Shown here one piece after another: positions 51,351 to 61,212 of a stretch of DNA of 64,000 nucleotides. The DNA comes from Sphingomonas sp. OK281 (GTDB lineage: Bacteria > Pseudomonadota > Alphaproteobacteria > Sphingomonadales > Sphingomonadaceae): contig NZ_FOVZ01000003.1 in the NCBI RefSeq assembly GCF_900115295.1, positions 310,001-374,000 on the forward strand, in the 5' to 3' direction. The position numbers and the translations under genes are program-made. The notes beneath the pieces are model-generated. The model worked only from the letters and a program-made list of their open reading frames with translations, did no database searches and was not told where the DNA came from. Within the stretch, counting starts at the first letter, position 1, and every line of letters starts with the position of its first letter.

Positions 51351-53825
51351 TTACCAGTTCAGGCCGGCGCGAACGTATAGGTAGCGACCGTTGAACCCGT
51401 ATGGCGAGTAGGACGGGAAGCCCAGGACGCCGGTGCTGTTGTTCGCCGCGATCGTCCGGTCCGGATAGACGTCGAACACGTTGCTGACACCGAGGCCGAG
51501 CTGTGCGCCCTTGGTCGCGGTATAGCGGAGCTCGAGATCGGTGATCGCATGCTTGCCGGTATGGACGTCGGCGGCGACCAGCGTACCGGCCTGGTTGACG
51601 TCGCCATAATAGGTCACGCGGGCGAGCGCCCCCAGTCGGTCAAGCGACCAGTCGATCGTCCCCGTCACCTTCGTGCCCGGTGTCCCGTCCTCGAGCGTCA
51701 GGATGCGGCTGCGCGCGAACAGCGTCGGCGCCGGGTTGAGCGTCGAGGTCGTCGCCGGTACGCGCGTGACCTTCGCGTCGTTGATATTGCCCGCGATCGT
51801 GAAGTCGAACGTCCCGGCGCTGTCGGCGGCCAACCGATAATGCGCGACCGCGTCGATGCCCTTGGTGGTCGACGCGAGCCCATTGAGGAAGAAGCGCGCC
51901 GCCGACACGTTGAACGGCGCGAGCAGGGCGGCAACGGTCGGGCTGAACGTCGCGGCGATGTTCTCCGACAGGCCGATCTGGTCGCGGATATGGATGCGAT
52001 AGGCGTCGATGGTCAGGTCGAAGCCACCCGCGCGGATCACCGTACCGACCGACAGGTTGGTCGACTTCTCGGGCTCGAGCGGCAAGCCGCCGAGCGCGGT
52101 TGCGACCGGGCTGACCGAAGGGAAGGTGCCGGTCAGGATCGGCACGCCGTTGGTGACGACCGACGCGGTCTGGGTGAAAAATTGCTGTTGCAGCGACGGG
52201 GCGCGGAATCCGGTCGAGGCCGTGGCGCGCAGGGCGAACCAGCGCGTGAAATCGTAGCGGAGCGATGCCTTGCCGGTCGCGGTGCTGCCGAAATCGGAAT
52301 AATCCTCGGCGCGGCCGGCGAGCCCGACGAGCAGCTTGTCGGTGACCTGCGCCTCCAGATCGAGGTAGATGCTGCCGTTGCGGCGGCTCTGTTCGGTGGC
52401 GTTGGCCGGCGAAAATCCGCCGAATCCCTGTGCGCCCGGCGCCGCAGTGACGCCGGCCGGGATACCCGTCACCGTGCCTGCCGCCGGATAGCCGTACGAC
52501 GCCAGTTCGCCGGCGACGATCTTGTAGCCTTCGCGCCGCCCCTCGACGCCGAACGCGACGTTCAGCGACTGGAAGACGTCGAACTTTCGCGAAACGTCGA
52601 GGCCGACGACATACTGGTCGTAGATCGTCGATCCATCGTCGAAGTCATGCGGTGTCGCGGTGCCGAACGCGTAGTTCGCCGAATTCAGCGTGCGATAGTC
52701 GATCTGGTTGCGACCATAGCTCACCGACAGGTCGACGTTGAAGCCCGCAAGGTCGCCGCGCAGGCCGATCGCCGAATTGATGTCCTTCGACTTGGTGTTG
52801 ATGATCGGCAGGAAGCCGGTCTTGTAGCCGGCCCGATCGAGCAACGCCAACGCCGCCGGCGTCGCGGTGGTGGCGGCAACGCGGGGGAAGGCGGCGCTGC
52901 GGCTGTCGCGGTCCTGATAGCCGCCGAACGCGTAGAGACTGATCGTGTCCGTGAGCGACGTTCCGGCGTTGACGAACCCGGTATATTGCTCGACCGCCGG
53001 ATCGCCGTAGCGTCCGGTGACGCGCCTGGGCGAAACGCGCGTGTCGATATCGGCGCGGTTGGTCGGCTGGCGCTTGGTATATTCGCCCGACACGGTGACG
53101 AAGCCGTCGTTGCCGAAGCCGATGCCCTGCCACGCCGACGCCGTGACGGCGTGTTCGCCGTTGACGTGGCGGCTGTTGTTCGCGGTGTCGACGTCGGTGT
53201 TGTAGAGGCCGTACGTCACCTGCGCGCCGCCGCCCGACCGCGCTTCACGCAACCGGAGATTGACGACGCCCGCGATCGCATCGGAGCCGTATTGCGCCGA
53301 GGCACCGTCGCGCAGCACCTCGATCCGGTCGAGCGCCACGGTCGGGATCGTGTTCAGATCGACCGCCGCCGAGCCGCGGCCGACGCTGCCGTTGGTGTTG
53401 ACCAGCGACGAGGTATGGCCGCGGATGCCGTTGATCAGCACCAGCGTCTGGTCGGGCGACAGGCCACGCAGCGTCGCGGGGCGGATCGCGTCGGTCCCGT
53501 CGGTTGCCGAGGGACGCGGGAAATCGATCGACGGCGCGATCGCCGACAGCGCAGTGGCCAACTCGGTAGTGCCCTGGCGTTGCAGGCTGGCGCCGCTCAG
53601 CACGTCGACCGGCGACGCGCTGTCGAGGCGCGACCGCCCGGCCGTGCGGGTTCCGGTGACGATGATGTCGTCCTGCTCGTCCGCCAGCGGCGCGGCCGCC
53701 GGTCCTGCGACGGGATCCGGCGCGGCAGCCACCGGTGCCGGCGTCTCCTGCGCGTAAGCCACATGCGCATGGGCAAGCGTGAGCGTCGAAACGGCAAGAG
53801 CCAAGGCGGTGCGATACGTCGTCAT
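51351..53825 (-). CDS. TonB-dependent receptor
   Basis: 824 residues. The signal peptide ends AHVAYAQ (about 25). TonB-box region QDDIIVTGTRTAGRS, plug ATLRGLSPDQTLVLINGIRGHTSSLV, SAAVDLNTIPTVALDRIEVLRDGASAQYGSDAIAGVVNL, barrel with TGFRAPSLQQQFF and C-terminal YLYVRAGLNW. The plug is like the vitamin- or iron-transport class (BtuB-like INGIR) rather than the sugar class at 29800. The ligand is unknown. No regulator or transporter lies beside it. Confidence 0.94.
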   Translation of the reverse strand: MTTYRTALALAVSTLTLAHAHVAYAQETPAPVAAAPDPVAGPAAAPLADEQDDIIVTGTRTAGRSRLDSASPVDVLSGASLQRQGTTELATALSAIAPSIDFPRPSATDGTDAIRPATLRGLSPDQTLVLINGIRGHTSSLVNTNGSVGRGSAAVDLNTIPTVALDRIEVLRDGASAQYGSDAIAGVVNLRLREARSGGGAQVTYGLYNTDVDTANNSRHVNGEHAVTASAWQGIGFGNDGFVTVSGEYTKRQPTNRADIDTRVSPRRVTGRYGDPAVEQYTGFVNAGTSLTDTISLYAFGGYQDRDSRSAAFPRVAATTATPAALALLDRAGYKTGFLPIINTKSKDINSAIGLRGDLAGFNVDLSVSYGRNQIDYRTLNSANYAFGTATPHDFDDGSTIYDQYVVGLDVSRKFDVFQSLNVAFGVEGRREGYKIVAGELASYGYPAAGTVTGIPAGVTAAPGAQGFGGFSPANATEQSRRNGSIYLDLEAQVTDKLLVGLAGRAEDYSDFGSTATGKASLRYDFTRWFALRATASTGFRAPSLQQQFFTQTASVVTNGVPILTGTFPSVSPVATALGGLPLEPEKSTNLSVGTVIRAGGFDLTIDAYRIHIRDQIGLSENIAATFSPTVAALLAPFNVSAARFFLNGLASTTKGIDAVAHYRLAADSAGTFDFTIAGNINDAKVTRVPATTSTLNPAPTLFARSRILTLEDGTPGTKVTGTIDWSLDRLGALARVTYYGDVNQAGTLVAADVHTGKHAITDLELRYTATKGAQLGLGVSNVFDVYPDRTIAANNSTGVLGFPSYSPYGFNGRYLYVRAGLNW

Positions 53826-54004
53826 GTCACGGGTCCCTGTAGCAGCATCGCTCTGCGGCGATCATGGGACCGGATTCGCCTCGAACGCGCGCGCGTTCAA
53901 CGAAAAAAAACTACGTCCAGATGCGTGTCCGACGACATTCCCCAGGTCGGGCGCAGCGCTCGATCAAGAGCTAGCGCGATCATTGGACCCTCGCGACGAT
54001 GCGC

Positions 54005-54919
54005 TCAGGCCGGCGGGCGCCGTCCATGCTCGACATGCCGTGCAATCGCCCCGGCCGTGGTCCACCAGATGCGCGGATCGGCGGCTTCCCTCAATCGCGT
54101 CAGCACCCGATCGAGATGAAGCGCGCGGTGTGCCTGCCCCATGATATAGGGGTGCAGCGCGATACCCAGCACCAGCGGGCGTCGATCGCTTTCGCCGAGC
54201 AACTGCTCGACGGCGTCCTCGATCATGCCGGCAAAGCCCGCCGCTTCCTGGTGTCGCGTGATGATCGAGGGAATGTCGTTGATCTCCTGCGAATACGGGA
54301 TCGAGAATATCCCCTTGCCGCTGCGCGTCTTGAGCCGTGTCGGCTGGTCGTCATGCGCCCAGTCGAGCACATAGCCGAACCCAGCCTCCTCGAGCAGATC
54401 GGGGGTGTGCCGGCTCTCTGAAATCCACGGGCCGAGCCAGCCGCGTGGCCGCACGCCGATCGCGTCGAAATCGCCGAGCGTCCGCGCGATCAGCGCCCGC
54501 TCCTCGTCCTCGCTCATGTCCCCCTGCGCCTGCGCATTGGTCCGGCCGTGCGCCGCGATCTCGTCGCCCCGGTCGCGGCATGCCTCGGCGAGCCCCGGAC
54601 ATTGCGCGATCACGGCACTGTTCATCAGCGCCGTCGTCGGCAGTTCGAGCCGGTCGAACATCTCCATGAATCGCCACGCGCCGACGCGGTTGCCGTAATC
54701 GCGCCACGCGAAATTCATGACGTCGGGCTCGGTCTTGGACGGCGCCAGCGTCGCACCCAATCCGTCGCCGAACGAGAACACCTCGTGATTGACGCCGAGA
54801 TAGACCGCCAGACGTCGCCCGTCCGGCCAGCTATAGTCGGGACGCCCGACGATCGGTCGATAGTCATAGCGACCGTGGTGCGCCACTTCGGTCGTCGTAT
54901 CGAACACGTCAGCTGCCAT
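54005..54919 (-). CDS. Polysaccharide-deacetylase-family protein (PuuE/PgdA-like)
   Basis: 304 residues without signal peptide. RRLAVYLGVNHEVFSFGDG, ALMNSAVIAQCPGLAEACRDRGDEIAAHGRTNAQ (His124) and GWLGPWISESRHTPDLLEEAGFGYVLDW form the NodB-like barrel of the cytoplasmic subgroup related to allantoinase PuuE and Helicobacter PgdA. It hydrolyses an amide or N-acetyl bond; the substrate is uncertain. ATG 54919 follows AGAAGG. An upstream extension crosses the opposite lipoprotein promoter and is rejected. Confidence 0.87.
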   Translation of the reverse strand: MAADVFDTTTEVAHHGRYDYRPIVGRPDYSWPDGRRLAVYLGVNHEVFSFGDGLGATLAPSKTEPDVMNFAWRDYGNRVGAWRFMEMFDRLELPTTALMNSAVIAQCPGLAEACRDRGDEIAAHGRTNAQAQGDMSEDEERALIARTLGDFDAIGVRPRGWLGPWISESRHTPDLLEEAGFGYVLDWAHDDQPTRLKTRSGKGIFSIPYSQEINDIPSIITRHQEAAGFAGMIEDAVEQLLGESDRRPLVLGIALHPYIMGQAHRALHLDRVLTRLREAADPRIWWTTAGAIARHVEHGRRPPA

Positions 54920-55014
54920 CGGACCTTCTCGAAATTTTCTACCGCAGCCGCCGAGAACGTGCCGGCAGGTTGAGCGTCGCCGCCATCTCCCCCATAGATC
55001 GGCAGGGGGTAGCG

Positions 55015-56031
55015 ATGAAAAGAATTTTGAGCGGTTTGACGATCGGCATCCTGTTGGCCGGATGCGGCGGGGGCGACGGTGGGGGCGGCAGTTCGACGGT
55101 CCCGGTCGTGAGCGGACCAAGCCCCACGCCATCCCCCGCACCGACGCCGACGCCGGCACCGACGCCCGCCCCTACCCCGCCACCCGTCGCCGGATCGCAG
55201 CCCACGCTCCTGAGCTTGACGGCCGACACCGGTCTGGAAGGGTTCGCTGGCAGCAACGGCTATTATCGCGCGCCGAACGGCCAGGTTACCTATGCGCAGG
55301 ACCTGTCGGTCGCTGCCACCACGCCGGTTCGGTATAACGCCGCGACGCGGAGCTTCACGTTCACGACGTTCGACTATCTGGTGCCGAACGACAAGGTCAC
55401 CGGTCCGTTCTCGCTGACCCGCGACGCTTCGGCCTCCACGTCGTCCTTCTCGGACTATACCGCGCAGTCCAACGGCATCAGCTATCGCCTGACTCAGTTG
55501 ACGCCCGGCTCGTCCAACACGGTCTTACCCCTATATTATTCCAGCATAGCGATAGCCCGCGCCAGTTATTATGATGCTGCCGCGGGCGTCACCAAGTTCG
55601 GGCTGACGCCGATGGCGTTCGGTATCCTGTTCAAGTGGGATACGACCAAACTCACTGGCGCCGCCAAGTATTCGGGTATCGTGCTCGGCCATGCGCGCGG
55701 CGAGGGAAGCCGCGTGTACGAGGTCAGCGGCACGGTGACGATCGCGCTGAACTACGACACCACCGCATTCACCGGCATTTTGAAACTCGTCGGCAAGGAC
55801 GACCAGACCGGCGAGATCGTCGATCTGGGAACACGGGCGTTGTCGCAGGGCCGACCACGCGGCGTACTCGATTACTTTTACGCGAACACCGACAATGACG
55901 GCCAGCTCCAGGCGCGACTCGCCGGATCGCTCGGCGAGGAATTCATGGGTGGTTTCGACGCGAAAATACCCGATCCGCGTACGCCGGGCGCGGTGCTCAA
56001 GGTCGTGCTGGCCCTGGCTGCCAGCAAATAG
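55015..56031 (+). CDS. Surface lipoprotein with Pro/Thr linker and TbpB-like barrel
   Basis: 338 residues. Lipobox ILLAGC with Cys18, then GGGDGGGGSS, a linker of Pro-Thr/Ala dipeptides (about 31-58), and a beta-rich domain with FDYLVPNDKVTGPFSLT, VYEVSGTVTIALNYDTT and a final GGFDAKIPDP. The last part recalls the eight-stranded lipoprotein barrel of transferrin-binding protein B (strand ...GGxFxGKxx). Such proteins sit on the outer membrane surface and bind a host or nutrient ligand. Resemblance is weak and inferred. Confidence 0.65.
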   Translation: MKRILSGLTIGILLAGCGGGDGGGGSSTVPVVSGPSPTPSPAPTPTPAPTPAPTPPPVAGSQPTLLSLTADTGLEGFAGSNGYYRAPNGQVTYAQDLSVAATTPVRYNAATRSFTFTTFDYLVPNDKVTGPFSLTRDASASTSSFSDYTAQSNGISYRLTQLTPGSSNTVLPLYYSSIAIARASYYDAAAGVTKFGLTPMAFGILFKWDTTKLTGAAKYSGIVLGHARGEGSRVYEVSGTVTIALNYDTTAFTGILKLVGKDDQTGEIVDLGTRALSQGRPRGVLDYFYANTDNDGQLQARLAGSLGEEFMGGFDAKIPDPRTPGAVLKVVLALAASK

Positions 56032-56166
56032 TCGCCGGAGGGTACCGCTAAACAGGCGGACGCGAGACGCGAACCTGTACCGCAGCCGACAACCCCGTTC
56101 AGGAACGATGTCGTTCGATGGCCGTATCAACGGCGCATCCGATTGTCGGGTTCGAGAGGACATCTC

Positions 56167-56460
56167 ATGAAGTTTACGCATCTCATCGCTGCCGGGTTGG
56201 CCTTTGCAACGCTTGGTCTGGGTGCCGCCGCGCCTGCCGAGGCGCAGCGCGATCGCGGTCATAGCGAGCAGTATCGCGACAACGACCATCGGGGGGACCA
56301 TCGTGGCGACCGCCGCGATTTCCGCGGGAACGACCACCGCGGCGACCGCCACGACGACCGACGCTATCGCGGTCGCGGCAATGATCGTCGCAACTGGAGC
56401 AACAACCGCCGCTGCCGCACCGAATGGCGCCACCACCGCCGCGTGCAGATCTGCCGCTGA
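56167..56460 (+). CDS. Small exported Arg/Asp/His-rich protein
   Basis: 97 residues. A signal peptide (LIAAGLAFATLGLGAAAPAEA, ends near 26) and a mature part made of DHRGDHRGD, RRDFRGNDHRGDRHDDRRY type repeats, ending WRHHRRVQICR. Sphingomonads often carry such proteins; their function is unknown. Highly charged and probably disordered, it may bind polyanions or metals. ATG 56167 is fixed by the signal peptide. Confidence 0.75.
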   Translation: MKFTHLIAAGLAFATLGLGAAAPAEAQRDRGHSEQYRDNDHRGDHRGDRRDFRGNDHRGDRHDDRRYRGRGNDRRNWSNNRRCRTEWRHHRRVQICR

Positions 56461-56560
56461 TCTTACGGCCTGTCGCGCGATTAGCGCGTAGGCATAAGGT
56501 GGACGGTGGTATCATGCCGCCGTCCACTCCTGTGTGCGACCCTTTGCAAGGATTTGAACC

Positions 56561-57112
56561 ATGAAGCGTTTCTTCGGTACGGCTGCGGTGATTGCGGCGA
56601 CGTGCCTGTCCGTTGCCACGCCGGCGCTCGCGCAGTCGCAGGCCGACGACGCGCGGTTCGCCGCGGCGCAGGCCCGCCTCGACAGCGAGCTGCAGATCTT
56701 CCGCACGGAATTCGATCGCTACCAGTCGGTGCGCGGCAATCGTGGCGGCTACGCGCCACAGGGTGGCTATCGCACCGCGCCGGATCGCAGCGGCGGCTAT
56801 CAGGAAGCCTATCCGGACGAGCGCGACGAGGGCAATTACGACCCCTCGCGCTATTATCGCGCGGGTCCGAACTATCAGGAGCGCACGCTGTCGACCAACG
56901 ACCGCGTCTATGCCGGGCAGGACGGCAAATATTACTGCAAGCGCAGTGATGGCACGACCGGGCTGATCATCGGTGCGGCTGGCGGCGGCATCCTCGGCAA
57001 CGTGATCGACGGCGGCCGCTCGCGCATCGTCGGCTCGCTGCTCGGTGCAGCAGCCGGTGGCCTAGCCGGACGTGCGATCGATCAGAACAACAGCCAGGTC
57101 CGCTGCCGCTGA
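56561..57112 (+). CDS. Exported protein with glycine-zipper 2TM domain
   Basis: 183 residues. The signal ends TPALAQ (about 25); a helical ADDARFAAAQARLDSELQIF, a Gly/Tyr-rich region (GGYAPQGGYRTAPDRSGGY), then GKYYCKRSDGTTGLIIGAAGGGILGNVIDGG and VGSLLGAAAGGLAGRAID, the glycine-zipper 2TM domain. Such proteins are envelope-associated. The gene follows 100 bp after another secreted protein in the same direction. Confidence 0.85.
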   Translation: MKRFFGTAAVIAATCLSVATPALAQSQADDARFAAAQARLDSELQIFRTEFDRYQSVRGNRGGYAPQGGYRTAPDRSGGYQEAYPDERDEGNYDPSRYYRAGPNYQERTLSTNDRVYAGQDGKYYCKRSDGTTGLIIGAAGGGILGNVIDGGRSRIVGSLLGAAAGGLAGRAIDQNNSQVRCR

Positions 57113-57121
57113 TCGACGGTC

Positions 57122-57246
57122 GATCCTCCCCCGCAAGGGGGAGGTGGCGCCGAAGGTGACGGAGGGGGAGGACACGGAACCGGAGTTTCCTCTTCCTCCC
57201 CCTCCGTCAGGCGATGCCTGCCACCCCCCCCTGCCGGGGTAGGATC
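57122..57246. repeat. Dumbbell-shaped palindromic repeat, type C (copy 2)
   Basis: Same plan and sequence style as at 26142: CCTCCCCCGCAAGGGGGAGG, complementary arms GACGGAGGGGGAGG / CCTCCCCCTCCGTC, and a second hairpin. It lies between stops 57112 and 57254. Confidence 0.8.
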
Positions 57247-57253
57247 ACAGCTT

Positions 57254-59383
57254 CTACTTCACCGGACCGACCAGCTTCTGCGTGAAATACGTCATCTGCA
57301 AAGCCTGCAACCGAGCCCCCTGCTCGATATCCGCATCGCCCGAATGCCCGCCCGCGGTATCCTCGTAATAGAGATACGGCAGCCCATATTCCTTCAACCG
57401 CGCCGCGAACTTGCGCGCATGCTGCGGCCCGACGCGGTCGTCCTTGGTCGTCGTCCAGATATACGGCTCCGGATACGCGACGCCCTTCTTGATGTTCTGA
57501 TACGGCGAGATCTTTTCGAGGAACGCCTTCTCCTCTGGCACCGTCACCGAGCCATATTCGTCGACCCACGACGCCCCTGCCGCGATCCCCTCGTACCGGA
57601 TCATGTCGAGCAACGGCACCTGGATCGTCACAGCCTTCCAGAGATCGGGATGCTGGTTGAACTCGACCCCCATCAGCAACCCGCCATTCGACCCGCCATA
57701 GATTCCCAGCTTGGCCGGGCTCGTCAGCTTCCGCGCGAACAGGTCCTTCGCCACCGCGGCGAAATCGTCGTAGATCACCTGCCGCTTCGTCTTCCGCCCA
57801 GCGTCATGCCATTTCGGCCCGAACTCGCCGCCACCGCGGATGTTGGCGAGCACGTACGACCCGCCCCGCTCCAGCCAGAGCTTGCCGGTGCTCCCTGAAT
57901 AGCTCGGCGTCATCGACACCTGGAAACCGCCATACGCCGTCATGATCGTCGGCGTCGTCCCGTCGAGCGTAATGCCCTTCTTGTGGACGACGAAATACGG
58001 CACCTTCGTCCCGTCGGTCGAGGTCGCCTCGAACTGCTCGACGACATCGTTCGACGCATCGAACTTCGCCGGCAGCGTCTTGATCGGCTTCGGCGCAGCG
58101 CCCGTCGCCGCATCCAGCGAATAGAGCGAGGTCGGCGTCAGGAACCCGGTCACCGTCAGATACGCGTCGTCGCTGCGATCGGTCGTGCTCACGACATCGA
58201 TCGAGGCATTGTCCGGCAGCGCGATCGGCTTGGCGGTCCAGCCCCCCGCCCCATGCGTGTAAACCGACGCGCGACCGCGGACGTTGTCCGAGACCACCAG
58301 CAACAGCTTCGACCGGGTCAGCGCCATCCCGTCGACCGACTGGCGCGGTCCCGGTGCGAACACGATCGTAGGATTGATGGTGCCCTTCTCGACGTCGGAG
58401 AGCGGCGCAGAGGCAACCGCTCCCTCCGGGATCTTGCCCCAGGGATCGCTGGTCGAGAAGATCACCTGCCCATCGATCATCCCCGCCGGAAACGTCCGGT
58501 CGGGCAGCGCGAGCGGCCGCGTCCCTGCCGGCGTCCACACCAGCTTGTCCGCGCCGAAGAACGTCTTCCGGCGCTGGATCACCACCAGCCGGTTGCCCTT
58601 CTCGTCGGTCAGCACGTCCGCGCCGGTCGGCCCCTGGTCGGTCGCCGCACCCCGATACACCTCGGTCGCGGCGGTCAGCGGGGCCCCGCGCTTCACCTGC
58701 TTCAACACGAACGCATAGCCCGACTGCGTCGTCGTCCCCGCCCCCCAGTCGCGCGCGACCAGCAGCGTATCCTTGTCGACCCAACTCGCATCCTGCTTCG
58801 ACTTGGGCAGCATGAAGCCGTTCGCGACGAACGCGCCGGTCGACAGGTCGAACTCGCGATACGTCACCGCATCCTCGCCGCCCTCCGACAGCGCGACGAG
58901 GCATAGCCGCTCCTCGGGCTGGAGGCAGGTCGAGCCTTTCCAGACCCACTGCTTGCCCTCGGCCTTGCCCAGCGCATCGAGATCGAGCGCGGTCGTCCAT
59001 TTCGGCGTCGCGCTCGCGTAATCGGCAGCGCTGGTCCAGCGCCAAAGCCCGTGCGGATGCTCGGCATCGCGCCAGAAATTATAGATTCGCCCGAACATCT
59101 GGTTCGGCATCGGGATGCGATCCTTTGCCGACGCGATCGCCAGCGCCTCGGCATAGAAGGTCTTGTAGCGCGGATCGTTCTGGAGCCGCGGCAACGTCTT
59201 CGCATTCTCCGCCTCGACCCAGGCCAGCGGCTTCGCGCCATCCTTGTCCTCGAGCCAGATATACGGATCGGCGGCAGTGTTCGTTTTGGTCATCGGTGCG
59301 ACTTGGGCAAGCGCGGCACCGCCCGCAAGTCCGGCGCCACCGCTCAATATCGTCGCCGCAAGCATCGAAGCCAGAACCCGCAT
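57254..59383 (-). CDS. Prolyl oligopeptidase family serine peptidase, exported
   Basis: 709 residues with a signal peptide (MLAATILSGGAGLAGGAALAQ). The propeller starts DPYIWLEDKDGAKPLAWVEAEN, and the catalytic domain has Ser565 in GIYGGSNGGLLMG, Asp in TTKDDRVGPQHARKF (648/649) and His680 in AGGHSGD. It cleaves after proline in short peptides. ATG 59383 has GGGAGA upstream; an extension into the MFS promoter is rejected. The best hits would be S9A peptidases of the E. coli PtrB/POP kind. Confidence 0.95.
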   Translation of the reverse strand: MRVLASMLAATILSGGAGLAGGAALAQVAPMTKTNTAADPYIWLEDKDGAKPLAWVEAENAKTLPRLQNDPRYKTFYAEALAIASAKDRIPMPNQMFGRIYNFWRDAEHPHGLWRWTSAADYASATPKWTTALDLDALGKAEGKQWVWKGSTCLQPEERLCLVALSEGGEDAVTYREFDLSTGAFVANGFMLPKSKQDASWVDKDTLLVARDWGAGTTTQSGYAFVLKQVKRGAPLTAATEVYRGAATDQGPTGADVLTDEKGNRLVVIQRRKTFFGADKLVWTPAGTRPLALPDRTFPAGMIDGQVIFSTSDPWGKIPEGAVASAPLSDVEKGTINPTIVFAPGPRQSVDGMALTRSKLLLVVSDNVRGRASVYTHGAGGWTAKPIALPDNASIDVVSTTDRSDDAYLTVTGFLTPTSLYSLDAATGAAPKPIKTLPAKFDASNDVVEQFEATSTDGTKVPYFVVHKKGITLDGTTPTIMTAYGGFQVSMTPSYSGSTGKLWLERGGSYVLANIRGGGEFGPKWHDAGRKTKRQVIYDDFAAVAKDLFARKLTSPAKLGIYGGSNGGLLMGVEFNQHPDLWKAVTIQVPLLDMIRYEGIAAGASWVDEYGSVTVPEEKAFLEKISPYQNIKKGVAYPEPYIWTTTKDDRVGPQHARKFAARLKEYGLPYLYYEDTAGGHSGDADIEQGARLQALQMTYFTQKLVGPVK

Positions 59384-59441
59384 CGTCGTATCTCCCTGAT
59401 TTGCTTGGCGGGATACATGACGAGGTCTATCGCCGTCCGCA

Positions 59442-60857
59442 ATGCAACCGGACCAGATATCGGCGGCCGACGGCCTGCCCAAGCCCCGCCGCTTCGTCGC
59501 GATCGCCGCAATCTCGGCAGGCACCGCGCTGACGATCATCGACGGCGGCATCGCCACCGTCGCCCTGCCGACGATCGCGCGCGACCTGCACGTCGGCAGC
59601 AGCGCGGTGGTGACCGTCGTCACGGTGTACCAGCTGATCCTGGCGATGGCGCTGCTTCCGTTCTCCGGGCTCGGCGACCGCATCGGCCTGAAGCGCATGT
59701 ACCAATATGGCCAGCTGCTCTTCACCGTCGCGACGTTGCTGTGCTTCTTCGCCAAGAGCCTGCCGTTCCTGCTAATCGTCCGCGCCGCACAAGCCCTAGG
59801 TGCGGCGGCGGCGCTCAGCGTCTCGTCGGCACTGATCCGCTCGATCTACCCGACCAAGCAGCTCGGACGCGGGCTCGGCATCAACTCGGTCGTCGTCTCC
59901 AGTTCCGCGGCACTCGCCCCGACGATCGGCGGCCTCGTCCTCGCCATCGCCCCCTGGCCCTGGGTGTTCGCCAGCGCCGTACCATTCGCGATCGCGTCGC
60001 TCCTGCTCGGCCGCGCACTACCCGAACCACGGAAACACGACGAACCCTTCGACGTGCTCGGCGCGGTAATGTGCGCAGCGATGATCGGCCTCGTCATCGG
60101 CGGCGCGGAGAGCGCGGTCCACGGCGACAGCCCGATCGTCTCCGCCGCGATCGTCGCGACCGGCATCGTCATCGGCTGGTTCTTCGTGAAGCGCGAGCAG
60201 GGCGAGACCAAGCCGATCCTGCCGATCGACCTGCTCGCGCGGCCCGTCCTCGCGCTGTCGGCGATCGGCGCGTACACCGCGTTCATCGCGCAGATGACGC
60301 TGCTGCTCTCGACCCCGTTCCGCCTGACGCACGCCTACGGTTTCTCGGCGGCGGAGGTCGGCGCGGCGATCGCGCCATGGCCGCTGGCGAACATGTTCGT
60401 CGCACCGCTCTCCGGCTGGTTGTCCGATCGCTATCCAGCGGGGCTGCTCGGCGGCATCGGCATGGGGGTATCGATCTGCGCGCTGCTGCTGATCGCCTAC
60501 ATGCCCGCGGACCCCGGCTATTTCGATATCGCATGGCGAATGGCCCTTTGCGGCTCGGGCTTCGGGATGTTCATGGCCCCGAACGCGCGCCTGATCATCG
60601 GCTCCGCCCCCCGCGAACGCGCCGCAGCGGCAGGCGGCCTCGTCTCCACGGTCCGCCTGGTAGGCCAGACCACCGGCGCCACCCTGGTCGCGGCGTTGCT
60701 GGCCATGGGCGTAGGCGCCGGCATGACCCCGCCGCTCGTAGCCGCCGGTCTAGCGCTCGTAGCAGGCCTATGCAGCCTGAGCCGCCTCCGCCCCTCGATC
60801 CGCAACCCGCCGACCGAGGAAACCCAAGACGTGCAGCCGGCCTCCCAAGCAAGGTGA
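59442..60857 (+). CDS. MFS transporter, DHA2-type (14-helix) drug exporter
   Basis: 471 residues with about 14 membrane helices. TIIDGGIATVALPTIARDLHVG is motif D1 of the DHA2 family, followed by GDRIGLKRMYQYGQ (motif A) and RAAQALGAAAALSVSSALI (motif B), and GGLVLAIAPWPWVF (motif C). It probably exports a toxic compound by proton antiport. Divergent from the prolyl oligopeptidase with 58 bp between starts. Confidence 0.92.
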   Translation: MQPDQISAADGLPKPRRFVAIAAISAGTALTIIDGGIATVALPTIARDLHVGSSAVVTVVTVYQLILAMALLPFSGLGDRIGLKRMYQYGQLLFTVATLLCFFAKSLPFLLIVRAAQALGAAAALSVSSALIRSIYPTKQLGRGLGINSVVVSSSAALAPTIGGLVLAIAPWPWVFASAVPFAIASLLLGRALPEPRKHDEPFDVLGAVMCAAMIGLVIGGAESAVHGDSPIVSAAIVATGIVIGWFFVKREQGETKPILPIDLLARPVLALSAIGAYTAFIAQMTLLLSTPFRLTHAYGFSAAEVGAAIAPWPLANMFVAPLSGWLSDRYPAGLLGGIGMGVSICALLLIAYMPADPGYFDIAWRMALCGSGFGMFMAPNARLIIGSAPRERAAAAGGLVSTVRLVGQTTGATLVAALLAMGVGAGMTPPLVAAGLALVAGLCSLSRLRPSIRNPPTEETQDVQPASQAR

Positions 60858-60861
60858 CCTA

Positions 60862-60967
60862 CTCCCTCTCCCCTCCAGGGAGAGGGTCGGGGTGAGGGGC
60901 AGCCCCAAACGCTGCACTGCTTGGCTCCCCCTCACCCCAGCCCTCTCCCCAGAAGGGGGAGAGGGAG
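60862..60967. repeat. Dumbbell-shaped palindromic repeat, type D
   Basis: CTCCCTCTCCCCTCCAGGGA... hairpin, arms GGGGTGAGGGGCAGCC / GGCTCCCCCTCACCCC, and a closing hairpin. Same plan as type C with different arms. Followed directly by types A and B. Confidence 0.75.
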
Positions 60968-60994
60968 CAGGAGCAGAAGAAGAAGAAGAATGTT

Positions 60995-61043
60995 CACCCG
61001 CGAAGGCGGGTGCCCAGTCTGGGTCCCCGCCTTCGCGGGGACA
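60995..61043. repeat. Palindromic repeat, type A (copy 2)
   Basis: CACCCGCGAAGGCGGGTGCC and GGGTCCCCGCCTTCGCGGGG, matching 19932-19975. Confidence 0.8.
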
Positions 61044-61080
61044 CATGCTTTGGTTTGAAACGACCTAACACCGAGAGCTA

Positions 61081-61184
61081 CCACCCCGGCGGAGGCCGGG
61101 GCCCAATTGGAAAGGTCGGCGTAACGGCGGACTGCGCTTCGTTAGCGACGCTCCCCAATTGGGCCCCGGCCTTCGCCGGGGTGG
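61081..61184. repeat. Palindromic repeat, type B (copy 2)
   Basis: Nearly identical to 20009-20113, including the AAAGGTCGG motif beside the left core. Distance to type A is also about the same, so A and B move or amplify as one unit. Confidence 0.8.
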
Positions 61185-61212
61185 ATGGGAGAACGATCGT
61201 GCTCCTCCCCAA

